DNA of 64,000 nt from Bacteriovorax sp. Seq25_V. GTDB lineage: Bacteria > Bdellovibrionota > Bacteriovoracia > Bacteriovoracales > Bacteriovoracaceae. The notes beneath the pieces were generated by a model that worked only from the letters and a program-made list of their open reading frames with translations, did no database searches and was not told the origin of the DNA. Numbering within the stretch: position 1 is the first letter of the stretch; each line of letters begins with the position of its first letter. Positions 25,252-34,195 of this stretch are shown here, piece by piece. A program made the position numbers and the translations under genes. The stretch is taken from assembly GCF_000447795.1 (NCBI RefSeq), contig NZ_AUNI01000010.1, positions 62,001 through 126,000 on the forward strand, given 5' to 3'.

Positions 25252-26204
25252 TCCCAAAATGGATTACTAATTTTTGCAAGAGACATTAGAAGTCGTTCAA
25301 CACCAAGTGCGATGCCTGCACTTGGTGGTAATCCCTTTTTCAGTGCAGAGTAGAGAACTGAAGCCTCAGGTAGCTCATAACCATAGAAATTTTGCTTCTC
25401 TTTTGCTTGCTCGGTAAAGCGCGCTCTTTGCTCTGATTCATCTGTTAATTCATTAAAGCAGTTACAAAGTTCAACACCACGAGAATAGATTTCAAATCTC
25501 TCACATACTCGAGGGTCAGATTCTTTTATGGTTGAAAGAGCCTTTAGTGGTGCAGGAAATTCATAGAGAAGTAAGAAGTCATACTCAACAAACTTAGGCT
25601 CAACTTCGTTTAGCATTAATAAGAAAAAGAGATCGTCCCATGTTAGTTGTTCTCTGGCGGCGAGATGAATTGTTTTGAATTCATTTTTAATAAGCTCATA
25701 CAGATCGTCTTTGTTGAGATAGTCTAGGATATTAACTCCAACATACCTTTTAAAAGCTTGCGCCACTGTCATACGAGTGAATTTTACTTTTTCAAAATTT
25801 GTTGGAACTTGTTTACTTTTTAAAGAGTTGAGACAGTAAGAGAAGAGCTCTTCACAATCTTGCATGATCTGCTCATAGCGCTCATTACTTCGATACCATT
25901 CGAGCATTAAGAATTGTTTTCGGTGAGTGGTACTATCTGGCTCATCACGAAAGGCATAGCTTAGAGTGAAGATATTTTCGTAGCCTTCACTCAGAAGAGA
26001 TTTCATATGGAACTCAGGGGAAGTATGAAGGTATAGATCTCTGTTTTGCTTTGCGTGAATACTGTGGAGTTGAAAAGGGTGAATATGGGTCTCCATGCCT
26101 GGATTTGTTACAACGGGAGGAGTGATTACTTCAAGAAAACTCTTCGAATTAAAATATTCTTTGATTGAATTTTGTATGATAAAAAGTGGCTCATATTTTT
26201 TCAT
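25248..26204 (-). CDS. epmA: EF-P beta-lysine ligase EpmA (GenX/PoxA)
   Basis: The 318-aa protein is a class II lysyl-tRNA synthetase catalytic core without the anticodon-binding domain, the hallmark of EpmA. EpmA activates (R)-beta-lysine and attaches it to a Lys of elongation factor P to relieve stalling at proline runs. Motif 2 is in FTLSYAFRDEPDSTTHRKQFLMLEW and motif 3 in GIALGVERLLM. PGMETHIHPF matches the family start. Neither efp nor the aminomutase epmB is in the window. The gene is divergent from ftsY. Confidence 0.95.
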   Translation of the reverse strand: MKKYEPLFIIQNSIKEYFNSKSFLEVITPPVVTNPGMETHIHPFQLHSIHAKQNRDLYLHTSPEFHMKSLLSEGYENIFTLSYAFRDEPDSTTHRKQFLMLEWYRSNERYEQIMQDCEELFSYCLNSLKSKQVPTNFEKVKFTRMTVAQAFKRYVGVNILDYLNKDDLYELIKNEFKTIHLAAREQLTWDDLFFLLMLNEVEPKFVEYDFLLLYEFPAPLKALSTIKESDPRVCERFEIYSRGVELCNCFNELTDESEQRARFTEQAKEKQNFYGYELPEASVLYSALKKGLPPSAGIALGVERLLMSLAKISNPFWD

Positions 26205-26288
26205 AAGATAACTCGTACTTAACGCTTTGCGCTCTTTGTTTTTGTAGTTGAATATGACATAACAAGAGAAAATTTAAAAGGGTAAATA

Positions 26289-27521
26289 ATGGTTGAATTG
26301 ATTTCTACACTACAATCTTGGGTTGATGAAGCAGGACTTCATCTTGTGGTAACTGATACACATGCTTACGCTGCAATAGCTTTAATTGGATTAGTATTTC
26401 TTGCTGGTCTTTATTTAATTTTTAGAACCTCTTCAACTGATGTTGAAAAACAAATTGAGGAAGTGACTGAAGCTGTAAAAGCAGAAGTTTCAGCTCATGC
26501 CGAGATTGTTGACGTTGAAGAGTCACTTGATGCTCCGGCTCCAGTAGAGCTGAAAGAAGAAAAAGCACCTGAGCCACTGAAGACGCCAAAGCTTTCATGG
26601 AAAGACAGACTTGCGAAAGGGCTTAGTCAGTCTCGTACTGATGTTTGGGGGAAACTTGGCTCTCTTTTTGGGAAGGGAACAATTTCTGAAGATATCTTAG
26701 ATGAGATTGAAGAAATTCTTTATGGAGCAGACCTCGGTCCAACAGTAACTTCTGAGCTAATTGAGGCCATTGAAAAAGAAGTTAAAAAAGGCGAGATGCA
26801 AGAATCTGATTTTAAGAATTTCATTAAAAAGTTTTTAACGGAACAGATGGGATCTATTCAAGAAAGTATTAATTCGGACCTATTTGAGTTCAATCCAGCG
26901 GATAAGAAACTCAAGGTTATTATGATCGTTGGCGTTAATGGTGCAGGGAAGACGACGACAATTGGAAAGCTTGCGACAAAACTTACAGCGCAAGGAGCAA
27001 AAGTTGTTGTTGGTGCTTGTGATACTTTTAGGGCCGCAGCGGTTGATCAGCTACAAGTTTGGTGTGACCGAGCAAATGCAACAATGATTCGAGCTAAAGA
27101 GGGAGCTAATCCAAGTGGTGTGGGTTACGATGCACTGCAGACGGCAATGAATGAGGAAGCAAATTACTGTATCCTCGACACAGCGGGCAGACTTCATACT
27201 GCTGGAAATCTAATGGAAGAGCTAACAAAGAGTAAGAATGTTCTTAAAAAGCTAGATGACTCAGCGCCTCACCATACTTTATTGGTTATTGATGCGATTA
27301 CTGGACAGAATGCTTTAAGACAGGCCGAGGAATTTAATAAGGCACTAAACTTAACTGGTCTAATTTTTACTAAATGTGACGGATCTTCAAAAGCGGGGAG
27401 TGCGGTATCTATCGTTAAAAATCTCCAAGTTCCTATAACTTATATAGGAGTGGGTGAAAATGTTGAAGATTTAAACCAGTTCACCCTGGATGAGTACCTT
27501 GACGCTCTCGTTGGGAATTAA
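26289..27521 (+). CDS. ftsY: Signal recognition particle receptor FtsY
   Basis: The 410-aa SRP GTPase receives ribosome-nascent chain-Ffh complexes at the membrane and hands them to SecYEG. It has an N-terminal membrane helix (about residues 24-44), an acidic A region, and the NG domain (about 110-410). The G motifs are GVNGAGKTTTIGKLA, DTFRAAAVDQL, DTAGRLH and TKCDGSSKAG. An explicit transmembrane segment is a variation on the peripheral E. coli form but is seen in deltaproteobacteria. A zapA operon promoter lies just after its stop. Confidence 0.96.
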   Translation: MVELISTLQSWVDEAGLHLVVTDTHAYAAIALIGLVFLAGLYLIFRTSSTDVEKQIEEVTEAVKAEVSAHAEIVDVEESLDAPAPVELKEEKAPEPLKTPKLSWKDRLAKGLSQSRTDVWGKLGSLFGKGTISEDILDEIEEILYGADLGPTVTSELIEAIEKEVKKGEMQESDFKNFIKKFLTEQMGSIQESINSDLFEFNPADKKLKVIMIVGVNGAGKTTTIGKLATKLTAQGAKVVVGACDTFRAAAVDQLQVWCDRANATMIRAKEGANPSGVGYDALQTAMNEEANYCILDTAGRLHTAGNLMEELTKSKNVLKKLDDSAPHHTLLVIDAITGQNALRQAEEFNKALNLTGLIFTKCDGSSKAGSAVSIVKNLQVPITYIGVGENVEDLNQFTLDEYLDALVGN

Positions 27522-27537
27522 AAGCTCAATTGATACG

Positions 27538-27566
27538 TTGACGGTAGTAGTGCATAATATTAGAAT
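27538..27566 (+). promoter_or_regulatory. Strong candidate sigma70 promoter for zapA-fau-rny
   Basis: TTGACG (27538-27543) and TAGAAT (27561-27566) are separated by exactly 17 bp, 21 bp before the zapA ATG at 27588. It lies in the only gap before a three-gene operon. It is the best promoter match noticed in the window. Confidence 0.65.
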
Positions 27567-27587
27567 CTTTATAGGACGGATATAAAG

Positions 27588-27881
27588 ATGGAAGTTAAAG
27601 AATTTAATATTTTAGGGCACAGTATAAGACTTAAGGAAGTCGAAGACGAGACAGCTGTTTCACCAGATGAAATTGTTTCTTATGTAAACAATGAAGCTAT
27701 AAAAATGAAGCAGGGAAACCCTAATCTAAAAGATTCACAAATCGCAGTGTTACTTGCGCTAAAATATGCGACTGATAAAGTAACACTCGAGAGAGAATAT
27801 AAAGAAAGTATTACTGAGTTTGAAAAAATGGCTGAGGATGCTTTCAGGTTGATTGAGGAAGTAACACCATCGACTCACTGA
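27588..27881 (+). CDS. zapA: Cell division protein ZapA-like
   Basis: The 97-aa protein has the ZapA layout: an N-terminal beta segment (FNILGHSIRLKEVED), the central helix with ALKYATDKV, and a C-terminal coiled coil. ZapA binds FtsZ and bundles protofilaments at the division site. It overlaps the 5-formyl-THF cyclo-ligase start in ATGA, the classic zapA-ygfA adjacency. In many proteobacteria this junction holds 6S RNA, but here there is no space for it. Confidence 0.85.
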   Translation: MEVKEFNILGHSIRLKEVEDETAVSPDEIVSYVNNEAIKMKQGNPNLKDSQIAVLLALKYATDKVTLEREYKESITEFEKMAEDAFRLIEEVTPSTH

Positions 27882-28453
27882 TGAAAACAAAAAGTGAGCT
27901 TCGAAAAGAGTGTAGAGAAATATTAAAAGAGCTCAGTAAAAATCAGGCGCTTTTAAGTTCTAAATCTCAAGAAATTACAGACCAAATATATTCACTACTT
28001 CTATCTAATAAAATTATCCACCTAAATTTAGGAGCTTATTATCCACTTGATGATGAGCCAGAGATTACAGATCTCTTTGTAAACAAAAACCTTGGAAGAA
28101 TATCTTTTCCAAGTTTTGGTGAAGACACTGGCATGGTTTTTAAAATTGGCCAAGGTCATGAACTGAAGAAAAAAGAAATGTTTGGCCGAAGTTTTTTCGT
28201 ACCAAGCGAAGATAGTGAGGAAGTGGTTCCTGAAATTCTATTGATACCTGGTTTGGCTTTTAGCAGAGACGGAGCAAGGTTAGGTAGAGGGAAAGGTTAC
28301 TATGATCGTTATCTTGAAAATAAAAATTTGATAAAAATCGGCATCTGCTTTCATGAGCAATTAGTAGATGAGGTCCCAATGGAAGAGACAGACGTGAAAA
28401 TGGACTTCGTCATAACTGATAAATTGCAATTGAAAGTTGAGAATAGAAAATAG
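27881..28453 (+). CDS. fau: 5-formyltetrahydrofolate cyclo-ligase
   Basis: The 190-aa enzyme converts 5-formyl-THF to 5,10-methenyl-THF with ATP. The family hallmarks are the N-terminal K-x-x-L/R-K-x-x-R region, LGAYYPLDDEPEI, and the C-terminal ATP/Mg loop FSRDGARLGRGKGYYDRYL. The start overlaps the zapA stop, and rny follows 9 nt after, so it is the middle gene of a three-gene operon. Confidence 0.94.
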   Translation: MKTKSELRKECREILKELSKNQALLSSKSQEITDQIYSLLLSNKIIHLNLGAYYPLDDEPEITDLFVNKNLGRISFPSFGEDTGMVFKIGQGHELKKKEMFGRSFFVPSEDSEEVVPEILLIPGLAFSRDGARLGRGKGYYDRYLENKNLIKIGICFHEQLVDEVPMEETDVKMDFVITDKLQLKVENRK

Positions 28454-28462
28454 GGAGAAAGA

Positions 28463-30022
28463 ATGAATACTGAAGTAATACTGGCTTCTGTGCTTTTTCT
28501 GATCGTTGGTGTAATCGCAGGATTCGTTGTACGAGCAGGACAGGCTAAGAAAGAACTAGCAGAAAGAGAAAAGAAAGGTGACGAGATCATCGAAAAAGCT
28601 AAAGAGCAAGCTAAGGATATCAATTACAAGGCACGCAAAGAAGCGAAAGAATTAGCTCAAGAAATCAAAGAAGAAGCAGAGAAAGTTGCTGATAAAATGA
28701 AGAAAGAGCTTAACGAAGCTGAGAAAGATCTCAATAAGAAACAAGCTAAGCTAGAAACGAAGCTTGATGAAATTGAGGAAGCTAAGAAAAAAATTGATAA
28801 GAGAGAAGAAGAACTTAAAACGAAAGAACTTGAGATCTTCAAAGAAAAAGAAAGATACATTGTAAGACAAGAAGAATATGCAACTAAATTAACTGAAGTT
28901 GCGATGATGACTAAAGAACAAGCTAAAGAAGAACTTGTTAAGACGATGGAAGAAGAAGCCAAAGTTGAGTTTTCTAAAATGCTTATCAAAATGGAAGAAG
29001 AAGCAAAAGAGAACGCAGAAGATAAGTCTAAGAGAATTATCGGTATTGCGATTCAAAGATTTGCTGGTGAATATGTTGCGGAAAGAACAATTACTACAGT
29101 TGACCTTCCTTCTGACGATGTTAAAGGTCGTCTAATTGGTAGAGAAGGTAGAAATATTCGTGCTTTCGAGCAAATTTGTGGTGTTGATTTAATTATCGAC
29201 GATACTCCTGAGCTAGTTGTTATCTCTTCTTTCAACGTTGTTAGACGTGAAATTGCAAAGAGAACAATTGAAAAACTAATTGCTGACGGACGTATCCACC
29301 CAGCAAAAGTTGAAGAATTCCACGAGAAGTCTAAAGCTGAATTTGAAAAGCACCTTCTAACTCTTGGTGAAAAAGCACAGATGGAAATTGGTGTTCACGG
29401 AATCCACCCAGAAATCTTAAAACTGATTGGGGCCCTGAACTACAGAACTTCATATACACAAAACCAATATCAGCACGCAATTGAAGCAGCATTTGTTGCT
29501 GGTGCAATGGCTTCTGAGATGGGATTAAATGTTAAGCAAGCAAGACGTGCAGGTCTTCTACATGACATCGGAAAAGTTCTTGATGCTTCGGCTGAAGGTT
29601 CTCACGCTGTTATCGGTGCAGACTTTGCTAAGAAATACGGAGAGTCTCCAGATATCGTTCACGCGATTAGAGCTCACCATGATGATGAAAAACCAGAATC
29701 AATCCTTGCTCATATTGTTGCAGCTGCGGATGCTCTTTCTGGTGCTCGTCCAGGTGCCCGTAAGGCCCTTACTGAATCATATGTTTCTCGTCTTACAGAT
29801 ATCGAGGAAATTGTTAACTCTTTCGAAGGTGTTTCGAAGTCTTATGCAATTTCTGGTGGTCGTGAAGTTAGAGTTTTCGTTGAAAACGATAAGGTTAACG
29901 ATGAGCAAACTGTTATGCTTTCTCGTGAAATCGCTAGAAAAATTGAAGACGAAATGTCTTACCCAGGTACAATTAAAATTACAGTTGTACGTGAAACAAA
30001 ATCAGTTGGCGTAGCCAAGTAG
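28463..30022 (+). CDS. rny: Ribonuclease Y
   Basis: The 519-aa endoribonuclease initiates mRNA decay at the membrane. It has one N-terminal membrane helix (ILASVLFLIVGVIAGFVV), a long coiled coil (about residues 30-200), a KH RNA-binding domain (LIGREGRNIRAFEQICGVDL), and an HD domain with GLLHDIGKVLD and HDDEKPES. It is the last gene of the zapA-fau-rny operon and is followed by a strong terminator. Confidence 0.97.
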   Translation: MNTEVILASVLFLIVGVIAGFVVRAGQAKKELAEREKKGDEIIEKAKEQAKDINYKARKEAKELAQEIKEEAEKVADKMKKELNEAEKDLNKKQAKLETKLDEIEEAKKKIDKREEELKTKELEIFKEKERYIVRQEEYATKLTEVAMMTKEQAKEELVKTMEEEAKVEFSKMLIKMEEEAKENAEDKSKRIIGIAIQRFAGEYVAERTITTVDLPSDDVKGRLIGREGRNIRAFEQICGVDLIIDDTPELVVISSFNVVRREIAKRTIEKLIADGRIHPAKVEEFHEKSKAEFEKHLLTLGEKAQMEIGVHGIHPEILKLIGALNYRTSYTQNQYQHAIEAAFVAGAMASEMGLNVKQARRAGLLHDIGKVLDASAEGSHAVIGADFAKKYGESPDIVHAIRAHHDDEKPESILAHIVAAADALSGARPGARKALTESYVSRLTDIEEIVNSFEGVSKSYAISGGREVRVFVENDKVNDEQTVMLSREIARKIEDEMSYPGTIKITVVRETKSVGVAK

Positions 30023-30028
30023 TGATAT

Positions 30029-30052
30029 GGGTGCTTCGGCACCCTTTTTTTT
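30029..30052 (+). terminator. Rho-independent terminator of the zapA-fau-rny operon
   Basis: The hairpin GGGTGC-TTCG-GCACCC (30029-30044) has a stable UUCG tetraloop and is followed by eight T (30045-30052). The T-run directly abuts the ATG of the next gene at 30053. Confidence 0.93.
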
Positions 30053-30445
30053 ATGGATAAGAAAAAGTATTACATCATTCTCTTTGTTTTATTTTTAATC
30101 GAAAGCCTTCTCGATTACTTCTTTGATATCCCACTCGAATATCATCTATCCTATCTCGTTCCATTAGTATTTTCTTTGTATCTGACACATCCAAATATCG
30201 AAGAATATAAAAAGAGTCCGAGGCGATTTTATAGCTTTTCACGAGCGCTTTTTGGCTTTCATAATTTTCTAAGCAAGAAATTTGAGGGGCATAAGTATCG
30301 CGATGTGATTGTGACATTTGTTCCAAGCTTCACATTTTTCTGTGTGCTCTTGCTATTACAAATGAACTTTCTTTTAATTCTTGCTTACTTGCTTGGAGTT
30401 GTGGTCTTTATTGGTTTTGAAAGATTATACAATAAGATTCGATAA
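30053..30445 (+). CDS. Small integral membrane protein
   Basis: The 130-aa protein has membrane helices near residues 6-20, 33-45 and 83-120 and a basic cytoplasmic loop (SPRRFYSFSRALFGFHNFLSKKFEGHKY). Its ATG follows the operon terminator with no room for a Shine-Dalgarno; the bases just upstream are all T. Either the transcript is leaderless or the true start is different. The last 21 nt overlap the convergent dus gene. I do not recognise a family. Confidence 0.65.
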   Translation: MDKKKYYIILFVLFLIESLLDYFFDIPLEYHLSYLVPLVFSLYLTHPNIEEYKKSPRRFYSFSRALFGFHNFLSKKFEGHKYRDVIVTFVPSFTFFCVLLLLQMNFLLILAYLLGVVVFIGFERLYNKIR

Positions 30446-31417
30446 ATGATCTTTAAAATGTTCGAGTTTTTCGCTACGAAGAAACCTTCCGCGTACAGTT
30501 TCAAAGTCAGGGAAGTCATCAAAGATATACCTTGAAAAAGATTTAAATCGCTTAAGAATAATCTCTTCTTTAAGACCTTCGATTCTAAATTCTTTTTCTA
30601 GTTCATAGAAGTAAGTATCAAGATGTTGCTTTCTCTCTTCAAGAAGAAATTCTTCACTTAGAAAATGACTATTATCTTTGAACTGATCAAAGAGCGTTGC
30701 AAGCCATGGGGTTTTAAGAGCGCTTCGTCCTAACATTACTGCGTATGGATCACACTCATCAAAAATTCGAACAATATCTTCAACCGTCCAGATATCACCA
30801 TTTCCAATGATTGGAATATTGCAGGCCTTAACGGCTTGCTTAATGTACTTCCAATCTGCAATTCCTTGGTAGAGTTGGTCTCTTGTTCGTGCATGAATTG
30901 TAATGGCCTCAACGCCTTCATCTTCGAGAAGTTTCAAAATATTTAAGAAGTTCAGATCATCTTTATAGCCAACACGAATTTTTGCAGTGAAGACACCTTT
31001 AAAACTTTCACGAATTTCTTTGATTATTACTCTCAGGGCATCAAGATCGGAGAGTAAGAATGCGCCACCATGGTGTGCATTAACTTTCTTTGATGGGCAC
31101 CCAAGATTAAGATCAAGATGGTGATAACCAAGATCATTAATTATCGAAACCGTCTCTTTCGTTTGAGCACGGGCCGAAGTTAGAATCTGATATGAAGTTT
31201 TCTGGTAGAGCTTCTTATTTTCAAGGGCTCTTTTTCCATAGTGATTGTTGAGAGCTTCTGGATAAATATTCCCGACGCTAGGAACACGGAAAAAATCAGT
31301 ACTAAAATAGTCCCATTCACTGAATGCTCTGCCAACAGCGAGTCTATATGCACCGTCAGTTACACCTTCCATCGGGGCGAAGAGTAGGGAATGTTTTTTA
31401 AATGGCAGATTTTCCAT
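30425..31417 (-). CDS. tRNA-dihydrouridine synthase (DusC-like)
   Basis: The 330-aa flavoenzyme reduces uridine to dihydrouridine in tRNA using NADPH and FMN. It has APMEGVTD at the N-terminus, the catalytic Cys in LNLGCPSKKVN followed by HHGGAFLL, TIHARTRDQLYQG, and GNGDIWTVEDI with GRSALKTPW. The APMEGV-x-D start and GDIW segment resemble DusC more than DusA or DusB. The paralogue assignment is tentative. It is divergent from the Nudix gene with overlapping start codons. Confidence 0.92.
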   Translation of the reverse strand: MENLPFKKHSLLFAPMEGVTDGAYRLAVGRAFSEWDYFSTDFFRVPSVGNIYPEALNNHYGKRALENKKLYQKTSYQILTSARAQTKETVSIINDLGYHHLDLNLGCPSKKVNAHHGGAFLLSDLDALRVIIKEIRESFKGVFTAKIRVGYKDDLNFLNILKLLEDEGVEAITIHARTRDQLYQGIADWKYIKQAVKACNIPIIGNGDIWTVEDIVRIFDECDPYAVMLGRSALKTPWLATLFDQFKDNSHFLSEEFLLEERKQHLDTYFYELEKEFRIEGLKEEIILKRFKSFSRYIFDDFPDFETVRGRFLRSEKLEHFKDHLSNLIV

Positions 31418-31916
31418 GGCTTCCCTTATAGACTATGCGCAACAAACTGGCCAACTTTTTAAAAAATGTGTAGAAAAGCACATGCGAAAATTTATCTCAT
31501 TTGCCATGCCAATAAGAACTTCAAGAGAGGGGATAACGTTCTATTTTCAAGAGCGTAAAGAGGCTGGTGCACTTGATGGGAAGCTTGAGTTTCCAGGGGG
31601 GAAAATTGAGATAAATGAGAGCCCAGTTGAGGCCTGTATTCGCGAATTTGAAGAGGAAGTTGGTCCTAGAATTGCCGAGCCTCGCTTTCTTCAATTCTCA
31701 ATAGATCAATTTGACTATGAAGACCGCCAGGTTCAACTATATTCCTTTTATTTAGAAGTAACTGATGAAGATCAGTTTACAGATAGCTTGATCTCAAAAT
31801 TCATTCCTTTTGAAATGATGAAAAATGAGGTAATTAAATTAAATCTTCTTGATGCAAATTTTAGTATTGTGATGAAATTCTTGGAATTCAAGAAAAGTAA
31901 TATAATAGGTGCTTAA
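31416..31916 (+). CDS. Nudix (MutT-like) hydrolase
   Basis: The 166-aa protein has the Nudix box: GGKIEINESPVEACIREFEEEVG, with its REFEEEVG core binding Mg and pyrophosphate. FQERKEAGALDGKLEFPGG before it is MutT-like and suggests nucleoside-triphosphate or 8-oxo-dGTP substrates. The ATG at 31416 overlaps the start codon of the divergent dus gene, so the promoter would lie inside dus. ATG 31482, just before the first Nudix strand, is a plausible alternative start and would give 144 aa. It overlaps the next gene by 1 nt. Confidence 0.88.
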   Translation: MASLIDYAQQTGQLFKKCVEKHMRKFISFAMPIRTSREGITFYFQERKEAGALDGKLEFPGGKIEINESPVEACIREFEEEVGPRIAEPRFLQFSIDQFDYEDRQVQLYSFYLEVTDEDQFTDSLISKFIPFEMMKNEVIKLNLLDANFSIVMKFLEFKKSNIIGA

Positions 31917-32692
31917 TGAATTATATTTTAGAGCTCTCAAAATTCTATCTTCTCTCAGTTGGCTTTGGAGTTTTTATCTTTGCTCCAGTAGCAAATTCAA
32001 AAATGACTGGTGGAGGTTTTCAAAAATTACTAACGACTGTTTGTCTAAGCTCGATTTTTGGCGCGATTATCTGTCATGTTGTAATGGGAAAGTCTCTCGC
32101 AAATATTGAAGGAGCAATTCTTGTTGTATCAAGTATTTGTCTTCTTTTTCATCGCCAATTACACAATACACACGATGAAAAAAATTCTCTTTTATGGCTT
32201 CTTTATGCAATTCCGGCAGCATTAGGAATTGTTGAATTTTATTTTTATCAAACATACACACTAAGAAACTACTTGTTCATCATGAGTTCTGCTTACTACT
32301 TAGGAGCGATTACATATGCGATGATCTTGGGGCACTGGTACCTTGTAACTCCAAAGTTAAGTGAGAAACCATTAAAAGTTGCAACACTTATTATGTGGGC
32401 AATCATGATTCCAAAGATCATTTGGAGCTTTTATGAAGCTTCGAATGCGAGTGCTTACCTTGAATTGGGTACTATGCTTGGAGGAGGGTATTCTTTTAAC
32501 TGGATCATGTTTATCATGAGAGGTGTTTGGGGATACTTGGTAATTGGAGTAATGAGTTACTTCGGTTGGCGTCTTGTGTGCATGAGAAGTATTCAAAGTG
32601 CCACAGGTATTTATTATTCAATGACAATTTTTGTATTTATTGGAGAGCTAATCTCTAGTTATTTATTCTTTAAATTTGGACTACTAATATGA
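31916..32692 (+). CDS. Multi-pass membrane protein of unknown function
   Basis: The 258-aa protein has about seven or eight membrane helices through its length and short loops. Distinctive polar positions inside or near helices are SSIFGAIICHVVMG, LLFHRQLHNTH and MILGHWYLVTPKLSEKPL. Several His occur at helix edges and could bind heme or metal, but this is inference. It overlaps the Nudix stop by 1 nt and the zinc-ribbon gene by 4 nt, so three genes form an operon. I do not recognise a family. Confidence 0.75.
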   Translation: MNYILELSKFYLLSVGFGVFIFAPVANSKMTGGGFQKLLTTVCLSSIFGAIICHVVMGKSLANIEGAILVVSSICLLFHRQLHNTHDEKNSLLWLLYAIPAALGIVEFYFYQTYTLRNYLFIMSSAYYLGAITYAMILGHWYLVTPKLSEKPLKVATLIMWAIMIPKIIWSFYEASNASAYLELGTMLGGGYSFNWIMFIMRGVWGYLVIGVMSYFGWRLVCMRSIQSATGIYYSMTIFVFIGELISSYLFFKFGLLI

Positions 32693-33165
32693 TGGAGATT
32701 ACTCTTACTTGTACTGAATGTGGATCAGGGATTTCAATCGCACCAACTCTGGATGCAAAGAGTTGCGAGTGTAAAATTTGTGGAAAAGAACATAATATAT
32801 ATTTTACACCAGAGCATTTTGATGGTGTTTTAAAAGATTGCCCATGCTGTCAGCGCCAAGACTTCTATAAGCAAAAAGATTTCAATAGAAAGTTAGGAGT
32901 GACATTATTCGTGACAGCTGCATTATTATCAGTTTGGATCTTTATGAGTCCCTATGCACCTTATGCAGTCGCTCCATTTCTTGTACTTTATGTTTTTGAC
33001 TTTATTCTATTTAGAAAGCTTAAGCCGATTGGAATTTGCTATAAGTGTAATACAATCTTTAGGAATGTGACGAATATTCAAGATATCCATGATTTTAACC
33101 ATGAGATGAATGATCGAATTGTTTATTCAGACCATGATTTTAAGGGTGAGCACCTCGATCACTAA
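32689..33165 (+). CDS. Zinc-ribbon membrane protein
   Basis: The 158-aa protein has an N-terminal Cys-rich region with three CxxC pairs (CTECGS, CECKICGK, CPCCQR), predicted to bind one or two zinc ions. Two membrane helices follow (about residues 72-88 and 92-108), then a C-terminal CYKC half-site. It overlaps the upstream membrane protein gene in ATGA and may form a complex with it. The last 26 nt overlap the convergent solute-binding protein gene. Confidence 0.78.
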   Translation: MMEITLTCTECGSGISIAPTLDAKSCECKICGKEHNIYFTPEHFDGVLKDCPCCQRQDFYKQKDFNRKLGVTLFVTAALLSVWIFMSPYAPYAVAPFLVLYVFDFILFRKLKPIGICYKCNTIFRNVTNIQDIHDFNHEMNDRIVYSDHDFKGEHLDH

Positions 33166-33850
33166 GTTGTAATTTTCTGAGGCCCGCATTGAATTTATCT
33201 CTTAGTTCAAGTGAGCCTTTTTTCTTTTTTGGGAAAACCACATATAGTTTTTTTCTCTCAAGAATTGGCTCAAGAACTTTAAAGTCATGGCCCAAACCTT
33301 CTTTTTCTATCAAATAATCCATTACTTTTTTGTCAATGACAATGACATCAATTCTCTTGGCGATTAGTTTTTTGATATTATTAAGATCATCAAGAGCATT
33401 TTCCTTTGTGATTGTATTATTATCGTCGATGTATTCATTGTTGATGTAATTCTTAACGACTCCGATTTTATATTTAGTTAAAAAAGATAACTCTTTATAA
33501 CTATCGAGAGGAAAATCTTTGCGTGCAACTAGCACAAGAGGTGTTTCGTAAAATGGTTCAGAGTAATAGAAGTCTTTGCTTCTCGCTTCACTATAATATT
33601 CCGGTCCAAGGGCATCAACAAGACCATTTGATGCTAGCATAAGGGCGCGAGACCATGGATAGAAATTAAACTCCGCTTTTACATTGACCTGTTTGAAAAT
33701 CTTTTTCACAAGTATATTACTCTCGTTGAACTTGTCAGTAAGAGCTGAAGTGTACGGAGGCCACTCAAGTGTGGAGACCTTAACTACTTCTCCAGCTTGT
33801 GAAGGTAAAAATATTAGTAAAGCTAGTGTTGCTACAAGACTTTTCTTCAT
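33140..33850 (-). CDS. Periplasmic solute-binding-like protein (family 3)
   Basis: The 236-aa protein has a signal peptide (MKKSLVATLALLIFLPSQA) and the two-lobe pattern of amino-acid binding proteins: VSTLEWPPYTS, NFYPWSRALMLASNGLVDAL, and YYSEPFYETPLVLVARKD. These proteins bind small ligands for an ABC importer, but there is no permease or ATPase nearby. Orphan members often serve as sensors or have unknown roles. It faces away from the small Cys-containing protein gene at 33938. Confidence 0.88.
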   Translation of the reverse strand: MKKSLVATLALLIFLPSQAGEVVKVSTLEWPPYTSALTDKFNESNILVKKIFKQVNVKAEFNFYPWSRALMLASNGLVDALGPEYYSEARSKDFYYSEPFYETPLVLVARKDFPLDSYKELSFLTKYKIGVVKNYINNEYIDDNNTITKENALDDLNNIKKLIAKRIDVIVIDKKVMDYLIEKEGLGHDFKVLEPILERKKLYVVFPKKKKGSLELRDKFNAGLRKLQLSDRGAHP

Positions 33851-33937
33851 ATCTTAAGCATAACATAACGTAATAAATTATTTACATTTAACAATAGCTT
33901 TTATTAAGATAACAAAAAAATATATGGAGGTTTTGGA

Positions 33938-34183
33938 ATGAAGGAATTGTTAGTTTTTCTTAGCATTTGTTCGTTGTCTTCACTTGCAGGGATCAAAGAG
34001 GACTTTGTGGAGCAAGTGAAAAAAGAATGTGGCAAATCTGAGGATGAGGCTTCTGCCTTAGCTACGCCAGGTAGAGCTGGAAATGTAATTAAATACAAAC
34101 TGTGCCCACAGAATCCAGTTGTAGTTTCTGAGGATTGTAAGCTTAGTTGCTCAGCTTCTGCTGGGAATGTTGTAGGTAATTAA
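33938..34183 (+). CDS. Small secreted Cys-containing protein
   Basis: The 81-aa protein has a signal peptide (MKELLVFLSICSLSSLA). The mature part of about 64 residues has four Cys (ECGK, LCPQ, DCKLSC), suggesting two disulfides. A TGGAGG Shine-Dalgarno precedes the start. It lies 12 bp before the outer-membrane protein gene, so the two may be exported and work together. I do not recognise a family. Confidence 0.7.
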   Translation: MKELLVFLSICSLSSLAGIKEDFVEQVKKECGKSEDEASALATPGRAGNVIKYKLCPQNPVVVSEDCKLSCSASAGNVVGN

Positions 34184-34195
34184 ATAAGGAAAAGT

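Noticed and set aside
27878-27884. 6S RNA between zapA and the cyclo-ligase gene
   Set aside because: The two genes overlap in ATGA, so there is no room; 6S RNA must lie elsewhere if present.
29529-30014. 161-codon plus-strand open frame inside rny
   Set aside because: It is a shifted frame of RNase Y with Leu-rich composition and no independent start signal.
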